DNA of 64,000 bases from Mycolicibacterium aurum (GCA_900078775.1 LT549889.1:372001-436000), one strand, 5' to 3'. Counted from the first letter of the stretch, positions 17,974 to 25,337 are shown. Program-made: numbers and translations. The notes: generated from the letters alone by a model not told the origin.

Positions 17974-18513
17974 TCAGCGTCGCGGCTGGGCGGTGAGTCG
18001 GCGCAGCATCCCCCGGAGCCGGGGCAGATCGCTGCCGCCGACCAGGATGCAGTCATGCCGCTCGGCGAGTTTCCTTGCCGCCGGGGTGAAGTCGCTGTTG
18101 GTGACCACCATGGTGCGGGTGCAGTCCTGCATCGCGGCGCCGGCCACCACCTCCTGCACGGCGGCGGTGCCGACCGGTCGGGTCATCCGTTTGCACTGGA
18201 TGGCCAGCCGGTCGGGGCGGCGTCCCACGATCAGGTCCACCCCCCAGTCGCCGGTGATCGAGGTCATGATCACCGGCGTCCCGCAGGAGCGCGCGATTCG
18301 GGCGACATAGTCCTCGAAGTCGGTGCCCGACATGAGGTCGATCGGATTCTCGCGCGGGGCGGGGGTGCGCAGACCGGTCAAGAAGTGCGGCACCGCGGCC
18401 AGCAGCACCGGGGCGGCCAGTGCGCAGGCCAGGGCAAGCTGCCATCCGGCGCCCGCGGCGTAGGCGACCAGGCCGGCGGTGACGCCCACCGCGACAACGA
18501 TCTTGATACGCAC
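17974..18513 (-). CDS. Membrane-anchored Mrr-type restriction-endonuclease-fold protein
   Basis: With the GTG start at 18513 the protein has 179 residues. Two hydrophobic segments (about 4-22 and 25-45) come first. An Mrr-like PD-(D/E)xK domain follows, with E67, D93 in GDWGVDLI and Q106-C-K108 in AIQCKRM. Mrr nucleases cut modified DNA, but small membrane-anchored versions are of unknown role and no methylase is near. The frame could be extended to 18801, but that would cross the twin operators at 18560-18611 and the divergent start, so the short form is preferred. Confidence 0.72.
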   Translation of the reverse strand: MRIKIVVAVGVTAGLVAYAAGAGWQLALACALAAPVLLAAVPHFLTGLRTPAPRENPIDLMSGTDFEDYVARIARSCGTPVIMTSITGDWGVDLIVGRRPDRLAIQCKRMTRPVGTAAVQEVVAGAAMQDCTRTMVVTNSDFTPAARKLAERHDCILVGGSDLPRLRGMLRRLTAQPRR

Positions 18514-18559
18514 GCTCGAATGGTAGGCGGCAGCCCCGACAACGAACCGACGGAGGTTA

Positions 18560-18611
18560 TGCAACCAGGGGGTTGCACGACGGGTGGGCTTTGTGCAACT
18601 CTGAGGTTGCA
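18560..18611 (+). promoter_or_regulatory. Tandem 18-bp palindromic operators
   Basis: TGCAACCAGGGGGTTGCA (18560-18577) and TGCAACTCTGAGGTTGCA (18594-18611) share the form TGCAAC-N6-GTTGCA. They start 34 bp apart, and the second ends 23 bp before the SRPBCC start codon. Their size, symmetry and position fit autoregulation by the ArsR protein encoded at 19060. They also sit upstream of the divergent Mrr-like gene. Confidence 0.7.
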
Positions 18612-18634
18612 GAAACTCAATCGGGGAGAAGACA

Positions 18635-19063
18635 ATGACCGCACTCGAGATCACCCGTCGTATCGACATCGCGGCGCCCATCGCCAAGGTGTGGGCCGCA
18701 CTCACCGAAGCGGACCTGATCTCCCGCTGGCTCGGCGACAGCGCCGAGCTGGACGTGGTCCCGGGCGGTGGCGGATTCTTCGGCTGGTCCGCGCACGGCA
18801 AGTTCCGGGTGCGGGTGGAGCAGGTCGACGCACCACGGCTACTGGTCTATCGCTGGGCGCGGGAAGCCGATACCGACCCGGTACCGGGGAACTCGACCGT
18901 GGTGCGGATCGAACTGACCGAGTTCGACGGTGGGACCCGGCTCGCGCTGCTGGAAACCGGGTTCGAGGAACTGCGGGACCCGTCCGGGGCGCACGCAGAG
19001 AACGAGGGCGGCTGGACAGCCGAACTCGGCGAACTGGTCGAGCTGCTGGCGGCCGCGCCGTGA
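18635..19063 (+). CDS. SRPBCC (AHSA1-like) small-molecule-binding protein
   Basis: A 142-residue START/AHSA1 fold. It begins with the family pattern ITRRIDIAAPIAKVWAAL and has WLGDSAELDVVPGGGGFFGW and TRLALLETGFEEL. These proteins bind hydrophobic ligands or act as co-chaperone-like partners. It is translationally coupled to the next gene (GTGA overlap), an ArsR regulator. ArsR-SRPBCC pairs are common in actinobacteria, where the regulator represses both genes. The ribosome site is GGGGAGAAG just upstream. Confidence 0.85.
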   Translation: MTALEITRRIDIAAPIAKVWAALTEADLISRWLGDSAELDVVPGGGGFFGWSAHGKFRVRVEQVDAPRLLVYRWAREADTDPVPGNSTVVRIELTEFDGGTRLALLETGFEELRDPSGAHAENEGGWTAELGELVELLAAAP

Positions 19064-19377
19064 CGACCCCGCCGGCGCTGCTGGCGGTGTTGGCCGACGA
19101 GACCCGCTGGCGCATCCTCACCGAGCTCGGTGCCGAGGAGTCGTCGGCCAGCGCACTGGCCACCCGGCTCCCGGTGTCGCGGCAGGCGATCGCCAAACAT
19201 CTGGGGATCCTCGCGGACGCCGGCCTGGTCGAATCGGTGCGGGAGGGCCGGGAGGTTCGTTATCGCGCGCTCGGCGCGAAGCTGAGCGCCCTCGGCAGCG
19301 AACTCGCAGTGATCGGCCAGCTTTGGGATCGTCGGCTGTCGGCCATCAAGCGGATCGCCGAAAGCATGGGTGACTGA
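19060..19377 (+). CDS. ArsR-family transcriptional regulator
   Basis: A 105-residue winged helix. Its elements are LAVLADETRWRILTEL, the recognition helix region VSRQAIAKHLGIL and the wing REGREVRYRALG. No metal-binding cysteines are present, so it is not a classic metal sensor and probably responds to the SRPBCC partner, its ligand or dimer state. The GTG at 19060 overlaps the previous stop. The twin TGCAAC-N6-GTTGCA sites upstream of the operon are its likely operators. Confidence 0.88.
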   Translation: MTTPPALLAVLADETRWRILTELGAEESSASALATRLPVSRQAIAKHLGILADAGLVESVREGREVRYRALGAKLSALGSELAVIGQLWDRRLSAIKRIAESMGD

Positions 19378-19490
19378 TGCGCCGGCACATCCGCGCGTCG
19401 AGCCCCGACGTTTACCGTCCGGGCCGCTCGGGCACCCACCCGCCGTGTGGCGTGTGCCTGGCCCACACCCGGTGAGCGAAAGGTAGTTCG

Positions 19491-19850
19491 ATGCGTACCG
19501 AACCGCGGATCAACCGGGACGACCCCGAGGTCCGGTCGGCGATCCGATTCGGACTGGCCACGTCGGTGCTCGGGGTCATCTTCCTGATCGTGGCCGCCGT
19601 CCTGACCGGATCCTGCGACGGGGCGCTGGTGGATTCGGCCTCCTGCGGTCGCCCGCACCGCCTGGTCCTGGCGCTGGGTGCGCCGGTGATCTTGTTCGGC
19701 GGTGGGGTTTACGCCTTTGTGCGCACCTACCGCACCTGGAAGAACCGCCAGGTGTGGTGGGCGTGGCAGGGGGCGGGCTGGTTCCTGATGCTGCTGATGC
19801 TGACGGTGCTCACGATGAGCCTGCCCGCGATCGCCGGATACGGCGGATGA
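19491..19850 (+). CDS. Conserved mycobacterial membrane protein (Rv3289c-like)
   Basis: A 119-residue protein with three likely membrane segments (about 20-42, 57-78 and 92-114) and a hydrophilic N-terminus. Two cysteines (SCDGAL, SCGRPH) lie in the loop after the first segment and may form a disulfide outside the membrane. Position between lat and usfY/rsbW corresponds to Rv3289c of M. tuberculosis. It has the ribosome site GAAAGG. Function unknown. Confidence 0.75.
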   Translation: MRTEPRINRDDPEVRSAIRFGLATSVLGVIFLIVAAVLTGSCDGALVDSASCGRPHRLVLALGAPVILFGGGVYAFVRTYRTWKNRQVWWAWQGAGWFLMLLMLTVLTMSLPAIAGYGG

Positions 19851-19929
19851 TGCGGTTCAGCCCACATCGACCGATCGCGGACCTACTCTGGAGGTAGCCC
19901 GATTTCGGGTGATGGCAGAAGGAGTAGCC

Positions 19930-20238
19930 ATGAAAGGCCCCAAGGATCCTGTCGATCACACCCGCACGACGCGCACCCACGCCGGCGAGTCCATGAAAGA
20001 CAACATGATCATGCCGGCTCTCATCGTGATCGGGGTCTCGCTCGTGTTGTTCGTCGGTTGCCTGGCGGCGTTCGCCACCCGGCACCAGGATGTCGGATTA
20101 TTGCTCGGTTCCCTGTCCGGAGCCGGCTTCCTGCTGGCCGCGGTCTGGCTGGCGATCGAACACCTTCGAGTGCGACGTATCGAAGAGCGTTGGTACGCAG
20201 CGCATCCGGAGGCCGCGCGGCAACGCCCGGCCAGCTGA
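19930..20238 (+). CDS. usfY: UsfY-like membrane protein
   Basis: The ATG at 19930 follows AGAAGGAG at 19918-19924, giving 102 residues. A polar N-terminus (KGPKDPVDHTRTTRTHAGESMKDN, key residues H10 and H16) is followed by two membrane helices (about 30-50 and 58-78) and an arginine-rich tail. Place and topology match usfY (Rv3288c), upstream of rsbW-sigF in M. tuberculosis. Here about 5 kb of stress-type genes separate it from rsbW. The role is unknown; the name rests on context and modest sequence recognition. Confidence 0.6.
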   Translation: MKGPKDPVDHTRTTRTHAGESMKDNMIMPALIVIGVSLVLFVGCLAAFATRHQDVGLLLGSLSGAGFLLAAVWLAIEHLRVRRIEERWYAAHPEAARQRPAS

Positions 20239-20290
20239 ACACCAAAACCGAACGCGTAGTCAGAGGCCCGAACGGGCCCGAACGCGGAAC

Positions 20291-20322
20291 GGCCCAGCCC
20301 CGCGGGGGAGCTGGGCTGGGCC
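20291..20322. terminator. Bidirectional hairpin terminator between usfY and csbD
   Basis: GGCCCAGCC (20291-20299) pairs with GGCTGGGCC (20314-20322) around a 14-base loop that is itself G/C rich. It stands between two convergent genes and has no U-tract, which is usual for mycobacterial terminators. Confidence 0.65.
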
Positions 20323-20345
20323 GATCCAAGTTCTGCGAAGGCGCG

Positions 20346-20582
20346 TTACTGCTCGGCCTTCTGACGTTCTTCGGCCGCCTTGGCGCCGGCACGGGCGCTG
20401 TCGGCCTCGGCTTCTTTCTTCGCCGCATCGCGCTGGGCCTCGGCCTTGTCCTGCTGGGCCTCACCCTCGCGGACGAGGTCATCGCGACCGGTGACGGTAC
20501 CGACGGCCTCCTTGGCCTTTCCCTTGACGTCCTCGACGACGCCGCGAATGCCCTCTTGGGGGCCGGAGTTCTGGTCAGACAT
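20346..20582 (-). CDS. CsbD-family stress protein
   Basis: A 78-residue charged, Ala/Lys/Glu-rich protein with the CsbD signature GVVEDVKGKAKEAVGTVTGRDDL, followed by a helical, coiled-coil-like tail. CsbD proteins are general-stress products. In B. subtilis csbD is under SigB, and mycobacterial versions are often called microaggregate-binding protein. Here a SigF-like promoter (GGTTT-N16-GGGCA) lies 75-100 bp upstream, consistent with the sigF neighbourhood. Exact biochemical role unknown. Confidence 0.85.
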   Translation of the reverse strand: MSDQNSGPQEGIRGVVEDVKGKAKEAVGTVTGRDDLVREGEAQQDKAEAQRDAAKKEAEADSARAGAKAAEERQKAEQ

Positions 20583-20656
20583 ATTTGACCCTTTCCGCTA
20601 CCTACAGTGGATTGATGGCTCAGGCGGAGGTCTGATTTTCCTCCACGCAGCGAGGT

Positions 20657-20682
20657 TGCCCGATGTGTCCGGCCATCAAACC
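20657..20682 (-). promoter_or_regulatory. Candidate SigF promoter of csbD
   Basis: Reading the minus strand: GGTTT (20682-20678), 16-bp spacer, GGGCA (20661-20657). This is one base from the SigF consensus GGTTT-N15-17-GGGTA. Confidence 0.45.
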
Positions 20683-20762
20683 TCGGCGCCGATGACGTAT
20701 CCAGTCAGCTGACCTCCGCACGCCCCTGTCGGGCGTAACGCGATGAGCCGCACAGAAGATCA

Positions 20763-20788
20763 GGTTTGACGTGTCCGTAAACCGGGTA
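20763..20788 (+). promoter_or_regulatory. SigF promoter
   Basis: GGTTT (20763-20767), 16-bp spacer, GGGTA (20784-20788) is an exact match to the mycobacterial SigF consensus, 37 bp before the ATG at 20826. Confidence 0.7.
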
Positions 20789-20825
20789 CCTCCGGTCTGC
20801 AATCATCGACCTACGGAGGGCTCTC

Positions 20826-21059
20826 ATGGGACGCGGACTCATCGGCACGCTCGTCTTGATCTGGCTGTTGATCGGTGTGTTCGCGGCATGGCAGCGCGAC
20901 TACTTCACCGGCGGAGCCACCAACTGCGCCACGGCCGGAACGGTCGCGCTCACCGTGGTCGCCGGGCCGCTCAATTATGCCGGGGTGAACCCGAAGGTGA
21001 CCGATTGCAATCTGCCGGAACCCAGCGCCATCGGATCGATCGAAATGAGGCTGTCGTGA
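20826..21059 (+). CDS. Small conserved exported/membrane protein
   Basis: A 77-residue protein. An N-terminal hydrophobic segment (about residues 5-22, LIGTLVLIWLLIGVFAAW) comes first, then a short extracytoplasmic part with cysteines C34 and C61. The Shine-Dalgarno is GGAGGG. It is read from a consensus SigF promoter and overlaps the next gene by GTGA. Function unknown; it resembles short proteins usually found paired with DUF6131 proteins in mycobacteria. Confidence 0.75.
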   Translation: MGRGLIGTLVLIWLLIGVFAAWQRDYFTGGATNCATAGTVALTVVAGPLNYAGVNPKVTDCNLPEPSAIGSIEMRLS

Positions 21060-21211
21060 TACTGCTCGGAGCACTGCTGCTGATTCTCGGACTCGTCCTC
21101 GACGTGTACCTGCTGTGGGTCGTCGGCGTCGTCCTGATCGTCGTCGGGGCGGTGTTCTGGGCTCTCGGGGCCATCGGACGCCCGGTCGCCGGACGTCGCG
21201 CATGGTTCTAG
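21056..21211 (+). CDS. DUF6131-like small hydrophobic protein
   Basis: A 51-residue protein starting at GTG 21056 (overlap GTGA with the previous stop). It has two glycine/leucine/valine-rich membrane helices (about 2-19 and 21-38) and ends with the conserved tail GRPVAGRRAWF. This is the typical shape of DUF6131 in mycobacteria. It is translationally coupled to the upstream SigF-driven gene. Role unknown. Confidence 0.75.
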   Translation: MILLGALLLILGLVLDVYLLWVVGVVLIVVGAVFWALGAIGRPVAGRRAWF

Positions 21212-21253
21212 CGTGCTCGGTTCCGGCGGGCCACCCTCGACCGCGAGGTCGAC

Positions 21254-21775
21254 GTGGACCGGCTGGAGCGTGACCGACGCTGGAACGAAAAGGCCCGTCA
21301 TGAGACGAGCACACAACGGCTGGACCGCAACTGGACCAGTCTGCTGCAGGAACTGCGGGTCGTCCAGACCGGCGTTCAACTGCTGACCGGTCTGTTGCTG
21401 ACGCTGCCGTTCCACGACGGCTTCGAGGGACTGCGCGCCGAACTGCGCGTCGTCTACCTCTACACCGTCGGCTGCTCGATCGGCGCGACGGCGCTGCTGA
21501 TCGCACCGATCGGCATCCACCGCGCGATGTTCCGCAGGCACCGGCTCGACGTGGTCGTGGCGACGGCACACCACCTCGCGAACGCCGGCATCCTGCTGCT
21601 CGGGCTGACCCTGGCCGGGGTGATGACGCTGATCTTCGGTGCGGTGCTGGACCTGCACGCGGGGGTGGTGGCCGGACTGTGCACCGCCCTGGGCATTGTG
21701 CTCTGCTGGGTGGTGCTGCCCGTGGTGTTGCGGATGGTCGCCGGGCCGTCCCAGCCCCCGGACCCCGAGCGGTGA
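21254..21775 (+). CDS. DUF6328-family membrane protein
   Basis: A 173-residue protein from a GTG at 21254. The charged N-terminus (ERDRRWNEKARHETSTQRLDR) is followed by the family-like stretch LLQELRVVQTGVQLLTGLLLTLPF and four membrane helices. It lies 42 bp after the DUF6131 gene in the same direction and probably belongs to that SigF-driven transcript. Function unknown. Confidence 0.78.
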   Translation: MDRLERDRRWNEKARHETSTQRLDRNWTSLLQELRVVQTGVQLLTGLLLTLPFHDGFEGLRAELRVVYLYTVGCSIGATALLIAPIGIHRAMFRRHRLDVVVATAHHLANAGILLLGLTLAGVMTLIFGAVLDLHAGVVAGLCTALGIVLCWVVLPVVLRMVAGPSQPPDPER

Positions 21776-21783
21776 CCGTCTCG

Positions 21784-21809
21784 CGTTTGTCCGCCCAGCG
21801 ATCGGGTAT
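21784..21809 (+). promoter_or_regulatory. Candidate SigF promoter of the F420-type oxidoreductase
   Basis: CGTTT (21784-21788), 15-bp spacer, GGGTAT (21804-21809). The -10 ends 9 bases before the ATG, so the transcript would be nearly leaderless. Confidence 0.6.
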
Positions 21810-21818
21810 GCCGAGGTC

Positions 21819-22802
21819 ATGACCGGATTCGGGTACACCTTGATGACCGAGCAGGCTGGTCCGAAAGATCTTGTTCGCCACGCTGTTTCCGCCGAGCAGG
21901 CGGGCTTCGACTTCGAGGTCTGCAGTGACCACTTCGCACCGTGGTTGGCCGCGCAGGGCCATGCGCCCAACGCCTGGCCGGTGCTGGGCGCGGTGGCCCA
22001 ATCGACCTCGCGTGTCGACCTGTTCTCCTACGTCACCTGCCCGACCATGCGTTATCACCCGGCGGTGGTGGCTCAACAGGCCGCGACCGTGCAGATCCTG
22101 GCCGACGGACGGTTCACCCTCGGGCTGGGCAGTGGCGAGAACCTCAACGAACACGTGGTCGGGCAGGGCTGGCCCACCGCCGGGCGCCGGCTGGACATGC
22201 TCGCCGAGGCCATCAAGGTCATCCGGGAGCTGCTCAGTGGAGACCTGGTGGACTTCCACGGCGACTACTTCACCGTCGACTCGGCGCGGGTGTGGGACGT
22301 CCCCGCCGAACCGGTGGGGCTGGCGGTGTCGATGACCGGGGACCGGGCGATCGACAAACTGGCCGTACTGGCCGATCATCTGGTCAATACCGCACCGGAC
22401 CCGGACGTCATCGACGGCTGGCACTCCGCCCGGCAGGGAATGGGTTTGACCGCGGGCCGGATCGTCGGTCAGCTGCCCGTGTGCTGGGATCCCGACCGCG
22501 CCACCGCCGTTGCGCGCGCACACGAGCAGTTCCGGTGGTTCGCCGGGGGCTGGCCGGTCAACGCCGATCTGCCCACCCCGGCCGGTTTCGCCGCCGCCAC
22601 CAAGTACGTGCGCCCCGAGGATGTCGCCGACCAGATCCCATGCGGACCCGATCTGGATGCCATCGTCGCGGCGGTCAAGCCCTACCGCGACGCCGGTTTC
22701 ACCGATATCGCCCTGGTCCAGATCGGTGGCGAGAGTCAGGATCGGTTCCTGGCCGAAGCGGCCGAACCGCTGTTGGCGGCGCTGCGGTCCGAACTGGGCT
22801 GA
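21819..22802 (+). CDS. LLM-class F420-dependent oxidoreductase (TIGR03557 / Fgd-like)
   Basis: A 327-residue luciferase-fold protein. It begins MTGFGYTLMTEQ and contains CSDHFAPWLAAQGHAPNAWPVLGA, TCPTMRYHPAVVAQQAAT and LGLGSGENLNEHVVGQGWP. These are hallmarks of the F420-dependent glucose-6-phosphate-dehydrogenase-like family in mycobacteria. It probably uses F420 to oxidise an alcohol or sugar phosphate. It ends 6 bp from the convergent heme-oxygenase-like gene. A SigF-type promoter points to stress induction. Confidence 0.87.
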   Translation: MTGFGYTLMTEQAGPKDLVRHAVSAEQAGFDFEVCSDHFAPWLAAQGHAPNAWPVLGAVAQSTSRVDLFSYVTCPTMRYHPAVVAQQAATVQILADGRFTLGLGSGENLNEHVVGQGWPTAGRRLDMLAEAIKVIRELLSGDLVDFHGDYFTVDSARVWDVPAEPVGLAVSMTGDRAIDKLAVLADHLVNTAPDPDVIDGWHSARQGMGLTAGRIVGQLPVCWDPDRATAVARAHEQFRWFAGGWPVNADLPTPAGFAAATKYVRPEDVADQIPCGPDLDAIVAAVKPYRDAGFTDIALVQIGGESQDRFLAEAAEPLLAALRSELG

Positions 22803-22808
22803 CTTGGA

Positions 22809-23798
22809 TCAGGGCAGCGGCTGCCGCAGCGAATGGCGTTGTGCCGACCAGCATTTCACCAGATGTTCGGCCAGCAGGCCCTCGACGAGATCGTGGGCGC
22901 GGATCCCGAACACGATGTCGTCGTTGAGTTCGGGCTCGGCCTCCAGCAGGTCCCGCACCACCCCGGTGGCCACCTCGTTGTCCGACCATGCCTCGGCGTG
23001 CTCGCGGTAGAACCGGATACAGGCCGGCGGCGCGTCGAGGCGGTGCAACGCGTCGACGAGCCGCTGCGAGTACGGCGGCGAGGTGATCTCGGCGGCCGCG
23101 AAGTGGCCGACCGCGGCGCCCCGCAGCCGGCGGTGCAAGCCGAACATCGACATCAGATTCACCACCGCCAGGGACGGAGCCGGAACCGAATTCAGATAGG
23201 CGAGGTAGGCGTCGTCGAGCTCGGCGGCGGCCATCAGCTCGGCGAACAGCCGCTGATCCATGTGCGAGGCGTGACCGGAGCCGTACTCGTTGAATTCGAT
23301 GGCCACGAGGGATGCCTTGGCCTGCCCGGTGAGCCGGGGTATCACCCAGGCCTGCGGGTCCGCTTCCTTCAGCCGGTGTACCGACCGGTGCACGAAGTAC
23401 TCGCGCATCTGCTGCCAGGTACCACCGATCAGGAACCGGGCGGGCGCACCACCATTACCGGATTCCGCGGCGACGCGGTGCATTTCGTCGGCCGCCGACA
23501 CCCCGCGCGCCTCCGGGATACGGTCGCGCAGATGGTCCAGGACCGCCCGTTCCAGCCGCCCGCGCAGAGCGATCAGGTCGGCATCCCATTCGAGATCCGG
23601 GTTGACGTCGGCGAATCCGCGATAGGACAGCTCGTAGCAGACATACAGCGTCAACTGGATGTCGAGGCCCAGCGGATCCGCCGAGCCGGGCCGCACCCGG
23701 GTGAGATCCTGCATCCGCCCCGCCAGGTGAGCCGTCACCGCCGCCGACACCGGGCCGGCGGCGGTGGGAAGGGGAGGGGAGTGGCTCTTACCCCGCAT
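22809..23798 (-). CDS. Iron-containing redox enzyme family (heme-oxygenase-like diiron fold)
   Basis: A 329-residue all-helical protein with the motifs YVCYELSYRGF, FNEYGSGHASHMDQRLFAELM, IRFYREHAEAW and DLLEAEPEL. Spaced Glu and His residues here (E and H in ELSYRG, FNEYGSGH and REHAEA) are the expected metal ligands of heme-oxygenase-like diiron oxidases. Relatives oxidise or desaturate diverse substrates, but this subgroup is uncharacterised. It follows the DoxX gene on the same strand by 29 bp and may be co-transcribed. Confidence 0.78.
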   Translation of the reverse strand: MRGKSHSPPLPTAAGPVSAAVTAHLAGRMQDLTRVRPGSADPLGLDIQLTLYVCYELSYRGFADVNPDLEWDADLIALRGRLERAVLDHLRDRIPEARGVSAADEMHRVAAESGNGGAPARFLIGGTWQQMREYFVHRSVHRLKEADPQAWVIPRLTGQAKASLVAIEFNEYGSGHASHMDQRLFAELMAAAELDDAYLAYLNSVPAPSLAVVNLMSMFGLHRRLRGAAVGHFAAAEITSPPYSQRLVDALHRLDAPPACIRFYREHAEAWSDNEVATGVVRDLLEAEPELNDDIVFGIRAHDLVEGLLAEHLVKCWSAQRHSLRQPLP

Positions 23799-23827
23799 GA
23801 TGACGGTGCGCGCACGGGCCCGAGGGC

Positions 23828-24709
23828 CTAGCGGCGCGCCTTCCGCCAGCGCGAGGACAACTGCTCGCCACCCTGCTCCAGGGCGTGGGCGCTGCGTTCG
23901 TAGGCCTCGGCGGCCAGGGGTGCGGCCTTTTCAGCGCCCTTCTGCAGAGCGAGCGCGCTGCGTTCGTAGGCCTCGGCCGCGAGCGGGGCGGCCTTGTCGG
24001 CGCCCTTCTGCAGAGCCAGTGCGCTGCGCTCGAAGGCGTGCGCGGCCAGGGGTGCCGCCCGGTCCTCGGCCTTACGCAGGGCGTGGGCGCCGCGCTCATA
24101 GGCGGTAGCGGCCAGCGGTGCCGCCCGGTCGTACGCGGTCTCGGCGAGCTCACGTCCGCGTTCCACGCCGGCGTGCACCCCGTGGCTCAGCTTCTCGGCG
24201 AGTTCGGCGTCGATCAGCCCGTCGTTGGAGGACGGCAGCGCGGTTGAAAGCTTCTCCGCCACACGGCGTCCGGCCCGTCGGCCACGCCATCCCAGCGACG
24301 GTTTGCCGGCGGTATCGGCCGAGGCGAGCACCAGCCCGCCGATCAGGCTGAGATCGGTGAGGAAGCCGCGGCGTTTCTCCGCTTTGAGTGCGGGATCGCT
24401 TTCCTCCCAGAACATGTGTTTGCCAAGGTTGCCCGGCACCACGGTGGCGGCCAGCAGTGCCGACGCCACCCGCGGGATCCGGCCGGTGGCCAGCAGCAGA
24501 CCGCCACCGATCTGGACCGCGGCGTTGATCCGGGCGACGGTGACGGCGTTGTCCGGGATCTGGGCGGCCACCGAACTCGGCAGCGCCTGGGCGGCATCCA
24601 GCGTCGGCTGGACGACCTCGGCGGCGGGTTTGACGTCTCGGAGGGCTTCGACTCCCTGGCCGATGAACGCGGCGGACAACAGTGGGCGGGCAATTCTGCG
24701 AACCAACAT
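23828..24709 (-). CDS. DoxX-family membrane protein with C-terminal helical repeats
   Basis: From the ATG at 24709 the protein has 293 residues. Residues 1-150 are a DoxX-type four-helix membrane domain (LVRRIARPLLSAAFIGQGVEAL, then GGGLLLATGRIPRVASALLA). Residues 194-281 hold four 22-residue repeats of the type DKAAPLAAEAYERSALALQKGA, ending with a basic tail. The longer open frame to 25084 is not used because its first part belongs to a different, frame-disrupted gene. A SigF-like GGTTT-N16-GGGCA lies just upstream. The repeats look amphipathic and may bind membrane or a partner. Confidence 0.82.
   Translation of the reverse strand: MLVRRIARPLLSAAFIGQGVEALRDVKPAAEVVQPTLDAAQALPSSVAAQIPDNAVTVARINAAVQIGGGLLLATGRIPRVASALLAATVVPGNLGKHMFWEESDPALKAEKRRGFLTDLSLIGGLVLASADTAGKPSLGWRGRRAGRRVAEKLSTALPSSNDGLIDAELAEKLSHGVHAGVERGRELAETAYDRAAPLAATAYERGAHALRKAEDRAAPLAAHAFERSALALQKGADKAAPLAAEAYERSALALQKGAEKAAPLAAEAYERSAHALEQGGEQLSSRWRKARR
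23867..24130 (-). repeat. Four tandem 66-bp coding repeats in the DoxX-like gene
   Basis: Each unit encodes 22 residues with the pattern D/E-K/R-AAPLAA-x-A-Y/F-ERSA-x-AL-x-K/Q. The units are diverged at the DNA level but constant in length, so the repeat is protein-level and not a CRISPR or satellite. Confidence 0.85.
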
Positions 24710-24719
24710 GGCCGAGGGG

Positions 24720-24745
24720 TGCCCGCCCGGTGGGCTTTGCAAACC
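24720..24745 (-). promoter_or_regulatory. Candidate SigF promoter of the DoxX-like gene
   Basis: Minus strand: GGTTT (24745-24741), 16-bp spacer, GGGCA (24724-24720). The predicted start would be within a few bases of the ATG at 24709. The -10 differs from consensus by one base, as in the csbD promoter. Confidence 0.4.
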
Positions 24746-24767
24746 CGTTCGCCGCCGGGTATCTGAT

Positions 24768-25084
24768 CTAGAAAAGCATGGCCGACCGGCGGGTGTAGTC
24801 GGGGCGCAGGACGACGTACTCGGTGCCGATGCGGGCGATATCCGCCCAGACGGCCAGAAACGTTCCGCGATGGCGCCACCGGGCCAGGGCCGCCGGTGCC
24901 CCGCAGAGGGCAGCTCGGTGTCGTGAAGCTGCACCGGCACACCCATTTTCGCGACCAGATGCCAGGGGAACTCGGTGTACCGGGACCGGGCCGGGCACTG
25001 GGTGAGCAGCAGGCCCAGTGCGAGCAGGATGGCCGTCACCGTCGCCGCGCGGATGCGCCGGCGGCCCGGCTGCTGCGTCGTCAT
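24768..25084 (-). pseudogene. Small exported hypothetical protein with an apparent -1 frameshift
   Basis: The first half begins MTTQQPGRRRIRAATV, has a signal or membrane segment (TAILLALGLLLTQC) and reads well to VQLHDTELPSAG. After that this frame loses sense. The frame one base back continues plausibly (APAALARWRHRGTFLAVW to YTRRSAMLF, stop at 24768). Adding one G in the GGGG run (plus-strand CCCC at 24899-24902) would join them into about 105 residues. Either a real inactivating deletion, a sequencing error in a homopolymer, or a programmed shift. Family not recognised. It lies 41 bp downstream of a small acidic protein gene. Confidence 0.55.
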
Positions 25085-25125
25085 GGCGCCTCATCTCAGA
25101 CCGACGGCGCCGCGGCCATCGGGTA

Positions 25126-25326
25126 TCAGTCGCGTCGGTCGTCCGGATCGAAGTCGCCGGCGTCCTCGCCCTGTTCGCGCCAATCCGCTTCGGGGGCCTC
25201 CATGGGTGGTCCCACCGAACCCAGGTTGGGCGCCTCCTCGTCGGGGACGGCTTCCGCGGCCGACCGCAGTTGTTCGGCGGCGTCGGCCGGCGGAACGTCA
25301 TCGGGGAGTTCGGGTGCATCCGTCAT
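25126..25326 (-). CDS. Small acidic hypothetical protein
   Basis: A 66-residue protein beginning MTDAPELPDDVPPADAAEQL. It is rich in Asp, Glu and Pro and ends DAGDFDPDDRRD; it is probably disordered and soluble. The ATG at 25326 is chosen because the upstream in-frame GTG overlaps the -10 element of its own SigF-type promoter. It is followed on the same strand by the frame-disrupted gene. Unknown function. Confidence 0.65.
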   Translation of the reverse strand: MTDAPELPDDVPPADAAEQLRSAAEAVPDEEAPNLGSVGPPMEAPEADWREQGEDAGDFDPDDRRD

Positions 25327-25337
25327 AGCCGAGGGAT

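Noticed and set aside
18514..18801. Extended start of the Mrr-like gene to 18801
   Set aside because: It would run through the tandem operators and over the start of the divergent SRPBCC gene.
23867..24130. Possible CRISPR array from regular 66-bp repeats
   Set aside because: Repeats are diverged, in frame, without spacers and encode a conserved 22-residue helix unit; no cas genes.
23828..25084. One 418-residue fusion of an exported peptide and the DoxX protein
   Set aside because: The middle section (about 24710-24865) loses coding character in this frame, while the -1 frame continues the first gene to a stop at 24768; two separate genes explain the data better.
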